Assembly (NCBI RefSeq): GCF_021026095.1
Contig: NZ_JAJNCU010000001.1
Span: 496,001 to 560,000, forward strand
Direction: 5' to 3'
DNA: 64,000 nt
Source: Salinicoccus halitifaciens
GTDB taxonomy: Bacteria; Bacillota; Bacilli; Staphylococcales; Salinicoccaceae
Both the position numbers and the translations under genes were made by a program. The notes below the pieces were generated by a model. That model searched no databases, was not told where the DNA came from, and saw nothing but the letters and a program-made list of their open reading frames with translations. Shown piece after piece: positions 8,633 to 15,458 of this stretch. The stretch's first letter is position 1, and each line of letters begins with the position of its first letter.

Positions 8633-9650
8633 ACTCAAGAATTACGATGCCCATTTCCTGTTGAAATTGAGTGCTCTGATGAACAGCGGTTTTACGATGT
8701 ACAATGCATTGAAGTTTTTGCTCGAACAGTATGATGTCCTCAAACAAGGCACTAAAGAAGAGGCAGGGCGGATGATAGACGAAGGGGAAAAGCTCAGTGA
8801 AATTCTGAAAGTACTGGGTTTTGGCAAATCCATCATCATGCAGATCACTTTTGCCGAAATTCATGGAGAGATGATAAATAATTTAAAAGAATCATCGCTT
8901 TATCTGGAGAACAGAAGGGCGACAGCTTCGAAGCTGATCAAAGCGGTTCAGTACCCGGTGGTGTTGATCAGCATATTCATAGTCATGCTGATCGTGCTGA
9001 ACTATACCGTCATCCCTCAGTTCCAGTCTCTGTATGTATCAGTCGGAGCTGAAGCAGATGGGGTGGTCAGCATACTTACGCTCCTGCTGGAAATTCTGCC
9101 CGGCGCAGTGATGATTGGATTGACGGGGGTTGCCGCCCTTGCATTTCTCATTTATGTCATCATCAAATATGCACCTGTTGGAGGTCAATTGAACATCCTG
9201 CTCAAATTTCCCCTTGTGAAGTTCTATGTAATGAATTATCATACTTACCGTTTTTCCAGGGAATTCGGATATTTCATCAATAACGGACTTGAAGTGAAAG
9301 AGATTATAACATTGTTTAAAAACCAATCTTTGAGCGTCCACTTAAGTTACATCGCTTCACTTATCGAAAATGATCTGAACCGGGGGGATTCCCTCTCTGT
9401 GGCTGTCAGCCATATTCCCGCCCTTGACGATAAGCTCGCAACGTTCATCAGTCACGGGGAACTGAACAGCGAAGTCGGTAAAGAACTGATCATTTTCAGT
9501 GAATATACGCTTGAGAAGATAATCATGAGAATTGAAAATTTGACCAAAAAAATACAGCCGGTGATATTCACTGTATTGGGTGCCCTGATTGTCTGCCTTT
9601 ACCTGGTGATCGTTCTGCCCATATTTCAGATGATGTCGGTCGTCGGTTAA
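8595..9650 (+). CDS. comGB: Competence pseudopilus membrane platform protein ComGB
   Basis: Polytopic inner membrane protein of the GspF/PilC family that forms the platform for pseudopilus assembly with ComGA. The 351-residue product has two related GspF-type cytoplasmic domains and hydrophobic segments near residues 118-138, 158-190 and a C-terminal helix at 322-347, the usual topology. The ATG at 8595 overlaps comGA by 38 bases; a later start would remove conserved sequence preceding the first GspF domain only partly, so the exact N-terminus is moderately sure. Confidence 0.94.
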   Translation: MKSSFFTARNSNKLKNYDAHFLLKLSALMNSGFTMYNALKFLLEQYDVLKQGTKEEAGRMIDEGEKLSEILKVLGFGKSIIMQITFAEIHGEMINNLKESSLYLENRRATASKLIKAVQYPVVLISIFIVMLIVLNYTVIPQFQSLYVSVGAEADGVVSILTLLLEILPGAVMIGLTGVAALAFLIYVIIKYAPVGGQLNILLKFPLVKFYVMNYHTYRFSREFGYFINNGLEVKEIITLFKNQSLSVHLSYIASLIENDLNRGDSLSVAVSHIPALDDKLATFISHGELNSEVGKELIIFSEYTLEKIIMRIENLTKKIQPVIFTVLGALIVCLYLVIVLPIFQMMSVVG

Positions 9651-9667
9651 AAAATGGAGGATTTAAT

Positions 9668-10003
9668 ATGAAGAAATCATTTATGAAAAAATTCTTTAAA
9701 GAGGAAGACGGGTTCACATTGATAGAAATGCTTTTGGTGCTTCTCGTCATTTCAGTACTGATTATACTCATCATCCCAAATATTGCTGCCCAAAGTTCGA
9801 ATGTGCAGGACACGGGGTGTGACGCACAAGTGAAAATGGTCCAGAGCCAGGTGGAAGCATATACGTTGAACGAAGGTTCGGACCCTGCAAATATCGGTGC
9901 GCTCGTCACTGGCGGATATATAACAAGTGAACAGACCACTTGTGCGAACAATGTTCAAATCGTGGTGACAAATGGTCAGGCACAACGGGCAGCAGGGAAC
10001 TGA
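9668..10003 (+). CDS. comGC: Major competence pseudopilin ComGC
   Basis: Major subunit of the competence pseudopilus. The 111-residue prepilin has a short basic leader ending in Gly15, then Phe16 and Glu20, so the prepilin peptidase ComC should cut between Gly15 and Phe16 and the mature protein keeps the invariant Glu5. A hydrophobic helix follows. Two cysteines in the globular part (DTGCD and TTCAN) could form the intramolecular disulfide known for ComGC, which requires BdbDC-type oxidases. GGAGGA lies six bases upstream of the ATG. Confidence 0.96.
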   Translation: MKKSFMKKFFKEEDGFTLIEMLLVLLVISVLIILIIPNIAAQSSNVQDTGCDAQVKMVQSQVEAYTLNEGSDPANIGALVTGGYITSEQTTCANNVQIVVTNGQAQRAAGN

Positions 10004-10412
10004 CGGATTTACAATGATGGAAATGATGCTGACACTGGCAGTCGTCAGCATCATTTTGCTGATATCCGTGAGCGCACTTCCCGACTATGATGTACTGAAC
10101 ACAGATGATGAAATCAGCAATATTTCCTATTTCTTCAAAGCGGCACAGACCAAAACGATATACGAGGAGTCCGCCCATATCGTCATGATGGATCATGAGA
10201 ACAACCAGTTGATTGCAAGGTCTTCGGATGGCAGCGATACTTACGTTTATGCCCTGACTGCCTGCCGGTTGTCTGCCAGCGGGTTGAAGAGATTCATGTA
10301 CATTGCTTCAGGAGACACAAACGCTTTTGGGAGAGTGAATTTGAAATGCGGGGGGGAGGATGTGAGTTTTGTGTTTCAAATACAAAAGGGCCAGTTCAGA
10401 ATCGAAAGATGA
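9972..10412 (+). CDS. comGD: Minor competence pseudopilin ComGD
   Basis: Minor pseudopilin of 146 residues. A type IV prepilin signature is visible: leader ending in Gly12, then FTMMEMML with Glu at mature position 5, followed by a hydrophobic helix to about residue 35. The ATG at 9972 overlaps comGC by 32 bases. The globular part carries one cysteine and is otherwise poorly conserved in this family, so the name depends on position in the operon as well as the leader. Confidence 0.92.
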   Translation: MVRHNGQQGTDGFTMMEMMLTLAVVSIILLISVSALPDYDVLNTDDEISNISYFFKAAQTKTIYEESAHIVMMDHENNQLIARSSDGSDTYVYALTACRLSASGLKRFMYIASGDTNAFGRVNLKCGGEDVSFVFQIQKGQFRIER

Positions 10413-10674
10413 AGGCTTTCTGCTTGCTGATTCGTTATTATCACTGATGATGCTCGGCATCATCACCAGTATACTCCTGCCTGCCTTGATCATTTTGGTG
10501 CAGTATGACATCAAAACGAAAGAACAGCTGGAATTCAGCAGGCAGTTGTTCCTTGATCTGAAAGCATATGAAGATTTCGATGAATTCAAGACCGGAAATG
10601 AAATATACATTATCAGACAGGATGAGATATGTGAGAAATCGAATGAAGATTTATGCCTCCGCTACCAGGAATGA
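10369..10674 (+). CDS. comGE: Competence pseudopilin ComGE (TTG start)
   Basis: Short pseudopilin-like protein of 101 residues with a basic N-terminus, then GFLLADSLLSL and a hydrophobic helix to about residue 45. The consensus Glu at mature position 5 is replaced by Ala-Asp (GFLLAD). The only usable start is TTG at 10369: the ATG at 10360 in the same frame is followed at once by TGA. A very strong GGGGGGAGGA at 10351-10360 sits eight bases upstream and decides the start. It overlaps comGD by 44 bases and comGF begins before it ends. Confidence 0.8.
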   Translation: MCFKYKRASSESKDEGFLLADSLLSLMMLGIITSILLPALIILVQYDIKTKEQLEFSRQLFLDLKAYEDFDEFKTGNEIYIIRQDEICEKSNEDLCLRYQE

Positions 10675-11065
10675 GGGTTTCAGCTATATTGAGGTGTTAT
10701 TTTCTCTCTCAATCATGAGTATGATTGCATTTATACTGCCCGGTGTGTTTGGTGTCTTCTCCCAGCTGAAGATGGTGGATGCAAATCTGGATGGTGATAT
10801 ACTTGTCATGGATATCATCGAAGTTTCAGAGGCTGCAGAAGAAGTCGTTACGAATGGAAGGGACATGATCGCTTTCGAGACAGAAAGAGGGCTTGAAGAA
10901 TACAGATACCGTGATTCAAGGATCATCAAGAGCATTGACGGCAAAGGCTTCATCACCATGTTGTTCGACGTAGTGGAGTGGAAGATCTCAAACGAGGAGG
11001 AAGCGGTGAGTATCAGGATAAAAACGAATGGGGAATTTGATGAAACGATTATTATCAGAAAATGA
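10622..11065 (+). CDS. comGF: Competence pseudopilin-like protein ComGF
   Basis: ComGF of the competence pseudopilus, required for DNA uptake. The prepilin-like sequence NEGFSYIEVLFSLSIMSM has Gly-Phe and Glu at mature position 5, followed by a hydrophobic helix and a soluble domain of about 110 residues. The frame is open from 10568, but a leader of 12-19 residues is expected, so the start is ATG 10622 or ATG 10643; 10622 is given here. It overlaps the end of comGE and the start of the next small gene. Confidence 0.85.
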   Translation: MRYVRNRMKIYASATRNEGFSYIEVLFSLSIMSMIAFILPGVFGVFSQLKMVDANLDGDILVMDIIEVSEAAEEVVTNGRDMIAFETERGLEEYRYRDSRIIKSIDGKGFITMLFDVVEWKISNEEEAVSIRIKTNGEFDETIIIRK

Positions 11066-11219
11066 CGGCTTTATCAGTTTTTCACTTTATATAGTGTTGA
11101 TTTATTTGATTACCCTGTACTTTCATTTTTATAATAGATATATGATGATCATAGAGATCAGGACAAACCTGATATTGACTTATGAAAACTCTATCCATCA
11201 AATAATCGGAATAAGGTGA
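11040..11219 (+). CDS. Short ComGG-like membrane protein at end of comG operon
   Basis: A 59-residue product (63 if the ATG at 11028 is used) with the sequence DGFISFSLYIVLIYLITLYF, a prepilin-like Gly-Phe followed by a hydrophobic helix, then a short charged tail. It occupies the comGG position, but is about half the length of B. subtilis ComGG and lacks the Glu at mature position 5. It overlaps comGF by 26 bases and ends five bases before aroK. It may be a reduced ComGG or simply a small membrane protein; the sequence alone cannot decide. Confidence 0.55.
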   Translation: MKRLLSENDGFISFSLYIVLIYLITLYFHFYNRYMMIIEIRTNLILTYENSIHQIIGIR

Positions 11220-11223
11220 AACA

Positions 11224-11727
11224 ATGATTTTGACAGGTTTTATGGGCAGCGGCAAGACGACTGTCGGCAAAAGGCTCGCGGAAAGACTGGAGAAAGAGTT
11301 CATCGATCTCGATCATTACATCGTTGAAAGTGAAGGACGGCCGATCCCTTCGATTTTCGAATTGGAAGGGGAGGCGGGTTTCAGGGAGATTGAAAAGGAA
11401 TCGCTGAAAAAAATCATCAACAGCACTGATGCCGTCATCTCGACCGGCGGCGGCATCATTACATATGAGGAATCGAGGTCCCTCCTTAAAAATAACGGAC
11501 ATCACACGGTATATTATCTATCCGCACCTTTCGATGCATTATACGACCGCATCAAGGATGATGAAAACAGACCGATGCTGAAAGGGGGATACGATGCGGC
11601 AAAAGCCCTCTATGAGTCCCGCATATCTCATTATGAGTCGGCGTCCCATTATGCGGTTGACGCCTCACTCTCAGTGGAAGAGACGGTTGAAATCATAGCA
11701 GATCTCGAAAAAACGGCGGGAGAATAG
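11224..11727 (+). CDS. aroK: Shikimate kinase
   Basis: Phosphorylates shikimate to shikimate 3-phosphate in aromatic amino acid synthesis. The 167-residue product has the P-loop GFMGSGKTT at 5-13, the FIDLDHYIV segment near 26-34 carrying shikimate-binding Asp, the STGGGII glycine loop near residues 78-84 and the lid arginines in ENRPML. Length is typical. AAGGTG lies upstream of the ATG, which follows the ComGG-like gene by four bases, so aroK is probably expressed at least partly with the competence operon, an arrangement shared with staphylococci. Confidence 0.93.
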   Translation: MILTGFMGSGKTTVGKRLAERLEKEFIDLDHYIVESEGRPIPSIFELEGEAGFREIEKESLKKIINSTDAVISTGGGIITYEESRSLLKNNGHHTVYYLSAPFDALYDRIKDDENRPMLKGGYDAAKALYESRISHYESASHYAVDASLSVEETVEIIADLEKTAGE

Positions 11728-11745
11728 TTTAATTGGATGTATTAC

Positions 11746-11775
11746 TTGCCTACCAATTCTCATTATTGGTATAAT
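11746..11775 (+). promoter_or_regulatory. Promoter of glycine riboswitch-gcvT
   Basis: TTGCCT at 11746-11751 and TATAAT at 11770-11775 with an 18-base spacer. Transcription from about 11783 would include the whole riboswitch. Confidence 0.7.
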
Positions 11776-11799
11776 GCAGTAGTGTACAGAATAACAGTT

Positions 11800-11945
11800 A
11801 AATCAGCGTATGATCAATACTGGAGAGCACGTTGAATCGTCGCCGAAGGAGCAAGCCGCCAGGTGAATCTCTCAGGCAAAAGAACAGTATTGTGACGCAA
11901 TCCTGAAGATCATTCAACAGGGCAACTGGGCAGTTGTTCTGTTTT
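11800..11945 (+). promoter_or_regulatory. Glycine riboswitch (single aptamer) controlling gcvT
   Basis: Glycine-sensing leader. The aptamer core shows the conserved glycine riboswitch strings GGAGAGC (from 11822), CGCCGAAGGAGCAAG (11841-11855) and ATCTCTCAGGCAAAAGAAC (11866-11884). A P1 helix of 8 bp closes it: 11815-11822 with 11885-11892. Only one complete aptamer is present; flanking sequence may form the partial ghost aptamer described for singlet glycine riboswitches. A 13-pair hairpin with two G-T pairs (11916-11928 / 11931-11943) and a short T run follows as the likely expression platform. Family recognition is secure; the switching mechanism is inferred. Confidence 0.9.
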
Positions 11946-11968
11946 AACTATTTTAAGGAGGAATATCA

Positions 11969-13051
11969 ATGGCAGAATTGAAAAAAACACCGTTGAAAGA
12001 GTATTATCATGAAAGTGGTGCGAAACTTGTGGATTTCGGCGGCTGGGAAATGCCGGTCCAATTCTCAAGCATCAAGGAAGAGCACAACGCAGTAAGGGAA
12101 AACGCTGGAATATTTGATGTCAGCCACATGGGTGAAATCAAAGTTTCCGGTAAAGAAGCTGTGGAATTCCTGAATCATACATTGACAAATGATATTACCA
12201 AATTGACTGATGAAAAAGCGCATTACACTTTCCTTTGTAATGAAAAGGGCGGCGTCATCGATGACCTCGTCGCGTACAAAATCGGTGAAGATGAGTATCT
12301 TCTTGTAGTCAATGCGGGCAATACTGATGCGGACTTCGAATGGTTGAATTCAATCGAAGGCTTCGACGTGAAGGTTGAAAACGTTTCTCCTGAATATGGC
12401 CAGATTGCTGTTCAGGGTCCAAATGCAAGGGAAATGGTGCAGAAGCACGTTGAGGAGGACATCAGCGGCATCAAGATGTTCGGCTTCAAAAAGGATATCT
12501 CAGTCGCTGGCAAGGATGTCATCCTTTCCCAGTCAGGCTACACAGGCGAGGACGGCTTTGAGATTTACTGTAAGAGCGAAGATACTTTAGATCTTTGGAA
12601 ACTGTTCAAAGAAGAAGGCGCAGTTGAATGTGGCCTGGGTGCCCGTGACACTCTAAGACTTGAAGCAGGCCTGCCGCTCCACGGTCAGGATCTGACTGAA
12701 GAGATTACACCTATCGAAGCGAAAATGGGCTTTGCGGTCAAGCTCGATAAAGGTGACTTCATCGGTAAAGATGTACTCCAGAAGCAGAAAGAAGAGGGCG
12801 CATCCCGCAAACTCCAAGGCTTTGAAATCACAGGCAAAGGTATCGCACGTACAGGTTATGAAGCGTACGACAAAGACGGTAACCAGGTCGGTGTCGTGAC
12901 AAGCGGTACGCAGTCTCCGGCTTCAAAACGTTCAATCGGCTTTGTGATGGTCGATACCGACTTCCACGAAATTGACAAAGAATTCATCATCAAAGTAAGA
13001 AACAAAGATGTGGAAGCCAAGTTCGTCAAAACACCTTTCCACAAAAACTAA
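11969..13051 (+). CDS. gcvT: Aminomethyltransferase, glycine cleavage system T protein
   Basis: Transfers the methylene group of lipoyl-bound aminomethyl (H protein) to tetrahydrofolate, giving 5,10-methylene-tetrahydrofolate and ammonia. The 360-residue product has the family segments GWEMPVQF near residue 24, NAGIFDVSHMGE near 49-60, DDLVAYK, the SGYTGEDGFEIY block around 190 and GLGARDTLRLEAGLPL. AAGGAGGA precedes the ATG. It is the only gene of its transcript here: a terminator follows and the next gene is convergent, whereas B. subtilis and S. aureus have gcvPA and gcvPB directly downstream. Confidence 0.96.
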   Translation: MAELKKTPLKEYYHESGAKLVDFGGWEMPVQFSSIKEEHNAVRENAGIFDVSHMGEIKVSGKEAVEFLNHTLTNDITKLTDEKAHYTFLCNEKGGVIDDLVAYKIGEDEYLLVVNAGNTDADFEWLNSIEGFDVKVENVSPEYGQIAVQGPNAREMVQKHVEEDISGIKMFGFKKDISVAGKDVILSQSGYTGEDGFEIYCKSEDTLDLWKLFKEEGAVECGLGARDTLRLEAGLPLHGQDLTEEITPIEAKMGFAVKLDKGDFIGKDVLQKQKEEGASRKLQGFEITGKGIARTGYEAYDKDGNQVGVVTSGTQSPASKRSIGFVMVDTDFHEIDKEFIIKVRNKDVEAKFVKTPFHKN

Positions 13052-13063
13052 ATCAATGCAGAT

Positions 13064-13105
13064 AAAAAAGCAATTCTCCGAAACTGGAGAATTGCTTTTA
13101 TTTGT
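13064..13105. terminator. Bidirectional terminator, gcvT / yqhL
   Basis: A 14-bp inverted repeat, 13066-13079 with 13086-13099, around a six-base loop, with T run after it on the plus strand and on the minus strand. Its right arm overlaps the stop codon of the minus-strand rhodanese gene. Confidence 0.88.
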
Positions 13106-13484
13106 TTTTGGATTTTATTTTACCGGTCCATTTATTGATGCCGTTCTTCAACATGTATATATCCGTATATCCTTGTTTCCTCAGCATCCTTGCAGCCCTG
13201 ATGGAAAGCCTGCCGTTCTGATCATATAGATAGATCGGTTTATCCTTCCTGAGTGAATTCATTTTCATGGAAAAGTTCATCATCGGGATGTTTCTTGCTC
13301 CGATGATATGCCCGTGCTCGAACTTTTCCTTTTCACGCAGGTCCACCACCTGCACTTTGCGCATATTCTGTTTAAATTCATCTTCTGACAGGGCTTTGAC
13401 GCTCTTCATGTTCCGAAGCCCATTTATTAATAATATTGCTATAAGTACAGCCAATATGATTAATATTATTAACCAAGTGTCCAC
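13098..13484 (-). CDS. yqhL: Membrane-anchored rhodanese-fold protein YqhL without catalytic Cys
   Basis: A 128-residue protein with one N-terminal membrane helix and a cytoplasmic rhodanese domain. The rhodanese fold is recognised from VVDLREKEKFEHGHIIGARNIP and the later RAARMLRKQGYTDIYML. In the active-site loop the motif reads YDQNGRLS, with Asp where sulfurtransferases have Cys, so thiosulfate or persulfide transfer by the usual mechanism should be impossible. The GTG at 13484 is chosen because GAGGAGGA lies six bases upstream; the ATG at 13508 would place that Shine-Dalgarno inside the gene. Position next to gcvT matches B. subtilis yqhL. Confidence 0.85.
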   Translation of the reverse strand: MDTWLIILIILAVLIAILLINGLRNMKSVKALSEDEFKQNMRKVQVVDLREKEKFEHGHIIGARNIPMMNFSMKMNSLRKDKPIYLYDQNGRLSIRAARMLRKQGYTDIYMLKNGINKWTGKIKSKNK

Positions 13485-13519
13485 TTCTTGTCCTCCTCGT
13501 AAATTCATGCATATCTAAT

Positions 13520-13548
13520 ATTATAATTAACTTCGGCCTACTTTTAAA
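13520..13548 (-). promoter_or_regulatory. Possible promoter of yqhL
   Basis: On the minus strand, TATAAT at 13525-13520 and TTTAAA at 13548-13543 with a 17-base spacer, about 35 bases before the chosen GTG start. Confidence 0.45.
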
Positions 13549-13583
13549 GGGTAAAGTGATGTAAGGCGCACGCCAGAGGGAAA

Positions 13584-13593
13584 GGGGGGGGGG
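13584..13593 (+). repeat. Homopolymer tract of ten G
   Basis: Ten consecutive G residues, preceded by GGGAAA and followed by CGCCGGG, in the 158-base gap between yqhL and the small membrane protein gene. It lies about 35 bases upstream of the possible yqhL promoter. Confidence 0.9.
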
Positions 13594-13605
13594 CGCCGGG
13601 CGATG

Positions 13606-13632
13606 AAAAAACCGCCGGGAGTTTTCCGGCGG
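13606..13632 (-). terminator. Terminator after small membrane protein gene
   Basis: GC-rich 7-bp inverted repeat (13612-13618 / 13626-13632) with a T run on the minus strand (13611-13606). It lies ten bases after the stop of the minus-strand gene. Confidence 0.85.
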
Positions 13633-13642
13633 ATTCATCAAA

Positions 13643-13864
13643 TCACTTTTTCTTTTTGTATTTTCTTTTTGATTTACGCACAGCCCGTCTGTACTGCCTC
13701 TGGCTCGGCGTCAATATAAAGAAATAATACACCGCATACAGTACTGCACCGAGTACAAGGATGAATATCAATGAACTGACGATCATATTCAGCACCATAT
13801 CAAGATTGAACAACAAACCGACAATTGCGATTGCTATAAATAAATATAGAAGAATCTTCTTCAA
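13643..13864 (-). CDS. Small two-helix membrane protein with basic tail
   Basis: A 73-residue protein of unknown function. Two hydrophobic segments (about residues 3-22 and 28-51) are followed by a strongly basic C-terminal tail (QYRRAVRKSKRKYKKKK), which should lie in the cytoplasm or contact phospholipid or nucleic acid. Its ATG overlaps the stop of yqhQ by four bases (ATGA), so the two are translationally coupled and probably act together in the membrane. I cannot assign a family. Confidence 0.75.
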   Translation of the reverse strand: MKKILLYLFIAIAIVGLLFNLDMVLNMIVSSLIFILVLGAVLYAVYYFFILTPSQRQYRRAVRKSKRKYKKKK

Positions 13865-14769
13865 GCTTTTTCCCTCCGTACGAGTTGATTGAATGAATGG
13901 ATCGCAACCTCGACCTGATCATCGTGAGGCTGTTTCGTCGTCAAATACTGCAGCCACAATCCAGGGAGACCGAGCCATTTGAGAACCGGTATATCCCTCA
14001 GCTTATTGGTCAGCTGCAGCACTTCAAAGGATAATCCAAGAACTACCGGTATGAGGAGTATCCTGTTGATGATCCGCACGTAGAATGGATCGACAGGAAC
14101 GAACATGTAGACGACGAAACCGACCAGGACTGTGAAGAGTATGAATGAGCTCCCGCACCTGTAATGAAGCCTCGAGCTGTTCTGTACATTATCGACCGTG
14201 AGGGGCTTATCCGACTCATATGCATTGATGACTTTATGTTCCGCACCATGATACTGGAAGAGCCGTTTGATCATCGGCGTAAATGATATCGCATAAATAT
14301 AGCCGAGCAGGAGCAGCAGCTTGAAGAACGTCTCAAGCGCAACCTGGCCGAAATGTCCGGTGATGATGCCTGAGAACATTTCCGCAACAAATACCGGTAT
14401 GAGCGTGAAGAGGAATTTACCCACCAAGAAGGAAAGTATTGCGACGATCACCGTAGAAACGACGATTTTGGCCGTATTGGCGGACTGTTTTTCCGATTCG
14501 ATCTTTACATCATCCTCAGGATCCCTTTCAAACCGGTCCGTGGCATATTCCATGTGTTTCATCCCGTATACGGTCGATTCTATAATTGCCACATTGCCTC
14601 TCAATATTGGTATCTTCTTTAAATTCTGGATCCATTTCTTCTGTGGGCGTTCCATTTCAAAATATTCTATTTCATCGTTCGTCCTCCGTATCGCAGTCAC
14701 CATATTGCTGGAGGACTGGAACATAACACCTTCAACGACTGCCTGGCCGCCAAACTTTGCTTTTTCCAT
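13861..14769 (-). CDS. yqhQ: DUF1385 membrane protein YqhQ
   Basis: Integral membrane protein of 302 residues, family DUF1385. The diagnostic N-terminus GGQAVVEGVM is at residues 7-16, and YHGAEHKVINAYE and LHYRCGSSFILF occur in the middle. Four or so membrane helices are predicted between about 100 and 255. The biochemical role is not established. It lies between an uncharacterised lipoprotein (21 bases upstream) and a small basic membrane protein (overlapping), suggesting a three-gene envelope operon on the minus strand. GAGGAAAGTGG precedes the ATG at a rather long distance. Confidence 0.88.
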   Translation of the reverse strand: MEKAKFGGQAVVEGVMFQSSSNMVTAIRRTNDEIEYFEMERPQKKWIQNLKKIPILRGNVAIIESTVYGMKHMEYATDRFERDPEDDVKIESEKQSANTAKIVVSTVIVAILSFLVGKFLFTLIPVFVAEMFSGIITGHFGQVALETFFKLLLLLGYIYAISFTPMIKRLFQYHGAEHKVINAYESDKPLTVDNVQNSSRLHYRCGSSFILFTVLVGFVVYMFVPVDPFYVRIINRILLIPVVLGLSFEVLQLTNKLRDIPVLKWLGLPGLWLQYLTTKQPHDDQVEVAIHSFNQLVRREKA

Positions 14770-14789
14770 AATTTACGCCACTTTCCTCG

Positions 14790-15356
14790 TTAATAAAATT
14801 CACTGACATCATTCAGGGCGGAAATGCCTTCTTCAATGATGCTCAAATTGTTGTCTTCTGCACCATTTCTGATGGCTTCAAGGGCCTGTGGGATCTCCTC
14901 ATGAGCCAGTTGGATGGAATTGTGCCTTCTCATCAAAGTCTCATTCAATTCAATGTCACTGACTTCCGATTCATAAGTGCTGATGGTATCCTCAATGTTC
15001 CGGATGATGGACTCAATGTCATCATCCGCTTCATCGACGTCCCCCTCCTGCCGGATTTCTTCAATCACAGAACCGAGAGCTTCCAGTTCTTCGGTCAGGG
15101 AAGCGGAATAATCCTCAATGACAGTTATGTATGCCTGGACATTCTCATCACTCTGTGAAGTTTCAGCCTGGGAAATTTCATTTTCTATAATTTCAAGTCT
15201 CTGTTTGTTTCTTTCGAGCTCCACTGTTTCTGTCTGCAGCACTTCCACGAGCTCTTCCTTCTGCTGTTCGGCAGAAGCAAGTTCCTCTTCGGGCGACGGA
15301 CCGCCGCATGAAGTGAGAATAAATATAAATGTACTTATAAACAATAATTTTTTCAT
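14790..15356 (-). CDS. Putative cell-envelope lipoprotein, YkyA-like
   Basis: A 188-residue lipoprotein. The chosen ATG gives a classic signal peptide MKKLLFIS... ending in the lipobox LTSC with Cys at about residue 17, so it should be lipidated and exposed outside the membrane. The mature part is highly charged and largely helical with coiled-coil character, resembling the YkyA family of putative cell-wall-binding lipoproteins, also found beside pepP in S. aureus. The start at 15356 has GGGAGT six bases upstream; the ATG at 15377 adds a non-signal segment and lies upstream of that Shine-Dalgarno. Confidence 0.75.
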   Translation of the reverse strand: MKKLLFISTFIFILTSCGGPSPEEELASAEQQKEELVEVLQTETVELERNKQRLEIIENEISQAETSQSDENVQAYITVIEDYSASLTEELEALGSVIEEIRQEGDVDEADDDIESIIRNIEDTISTYESEVSDIELNETLMRRHNSIQLAHEEIPQALEAIRNGAEDNNLSIIEEGISALNDVSEFY

Positions 15357-15458
15357 ACGCTGACTCCCTAACATCATTTTATTATTTTAACATGTTATGT
15401 CATACTTATAAATGAAAAAGGATCTTAATTACTGTAGAATACATTTTGAGGTGAAAAC

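Noticed and set aside
11893-11968. Second glycine aptamer in tandem
   Set aside because: The conserved GAAGG and CTCTCAGGCAAA blocks do not recur.
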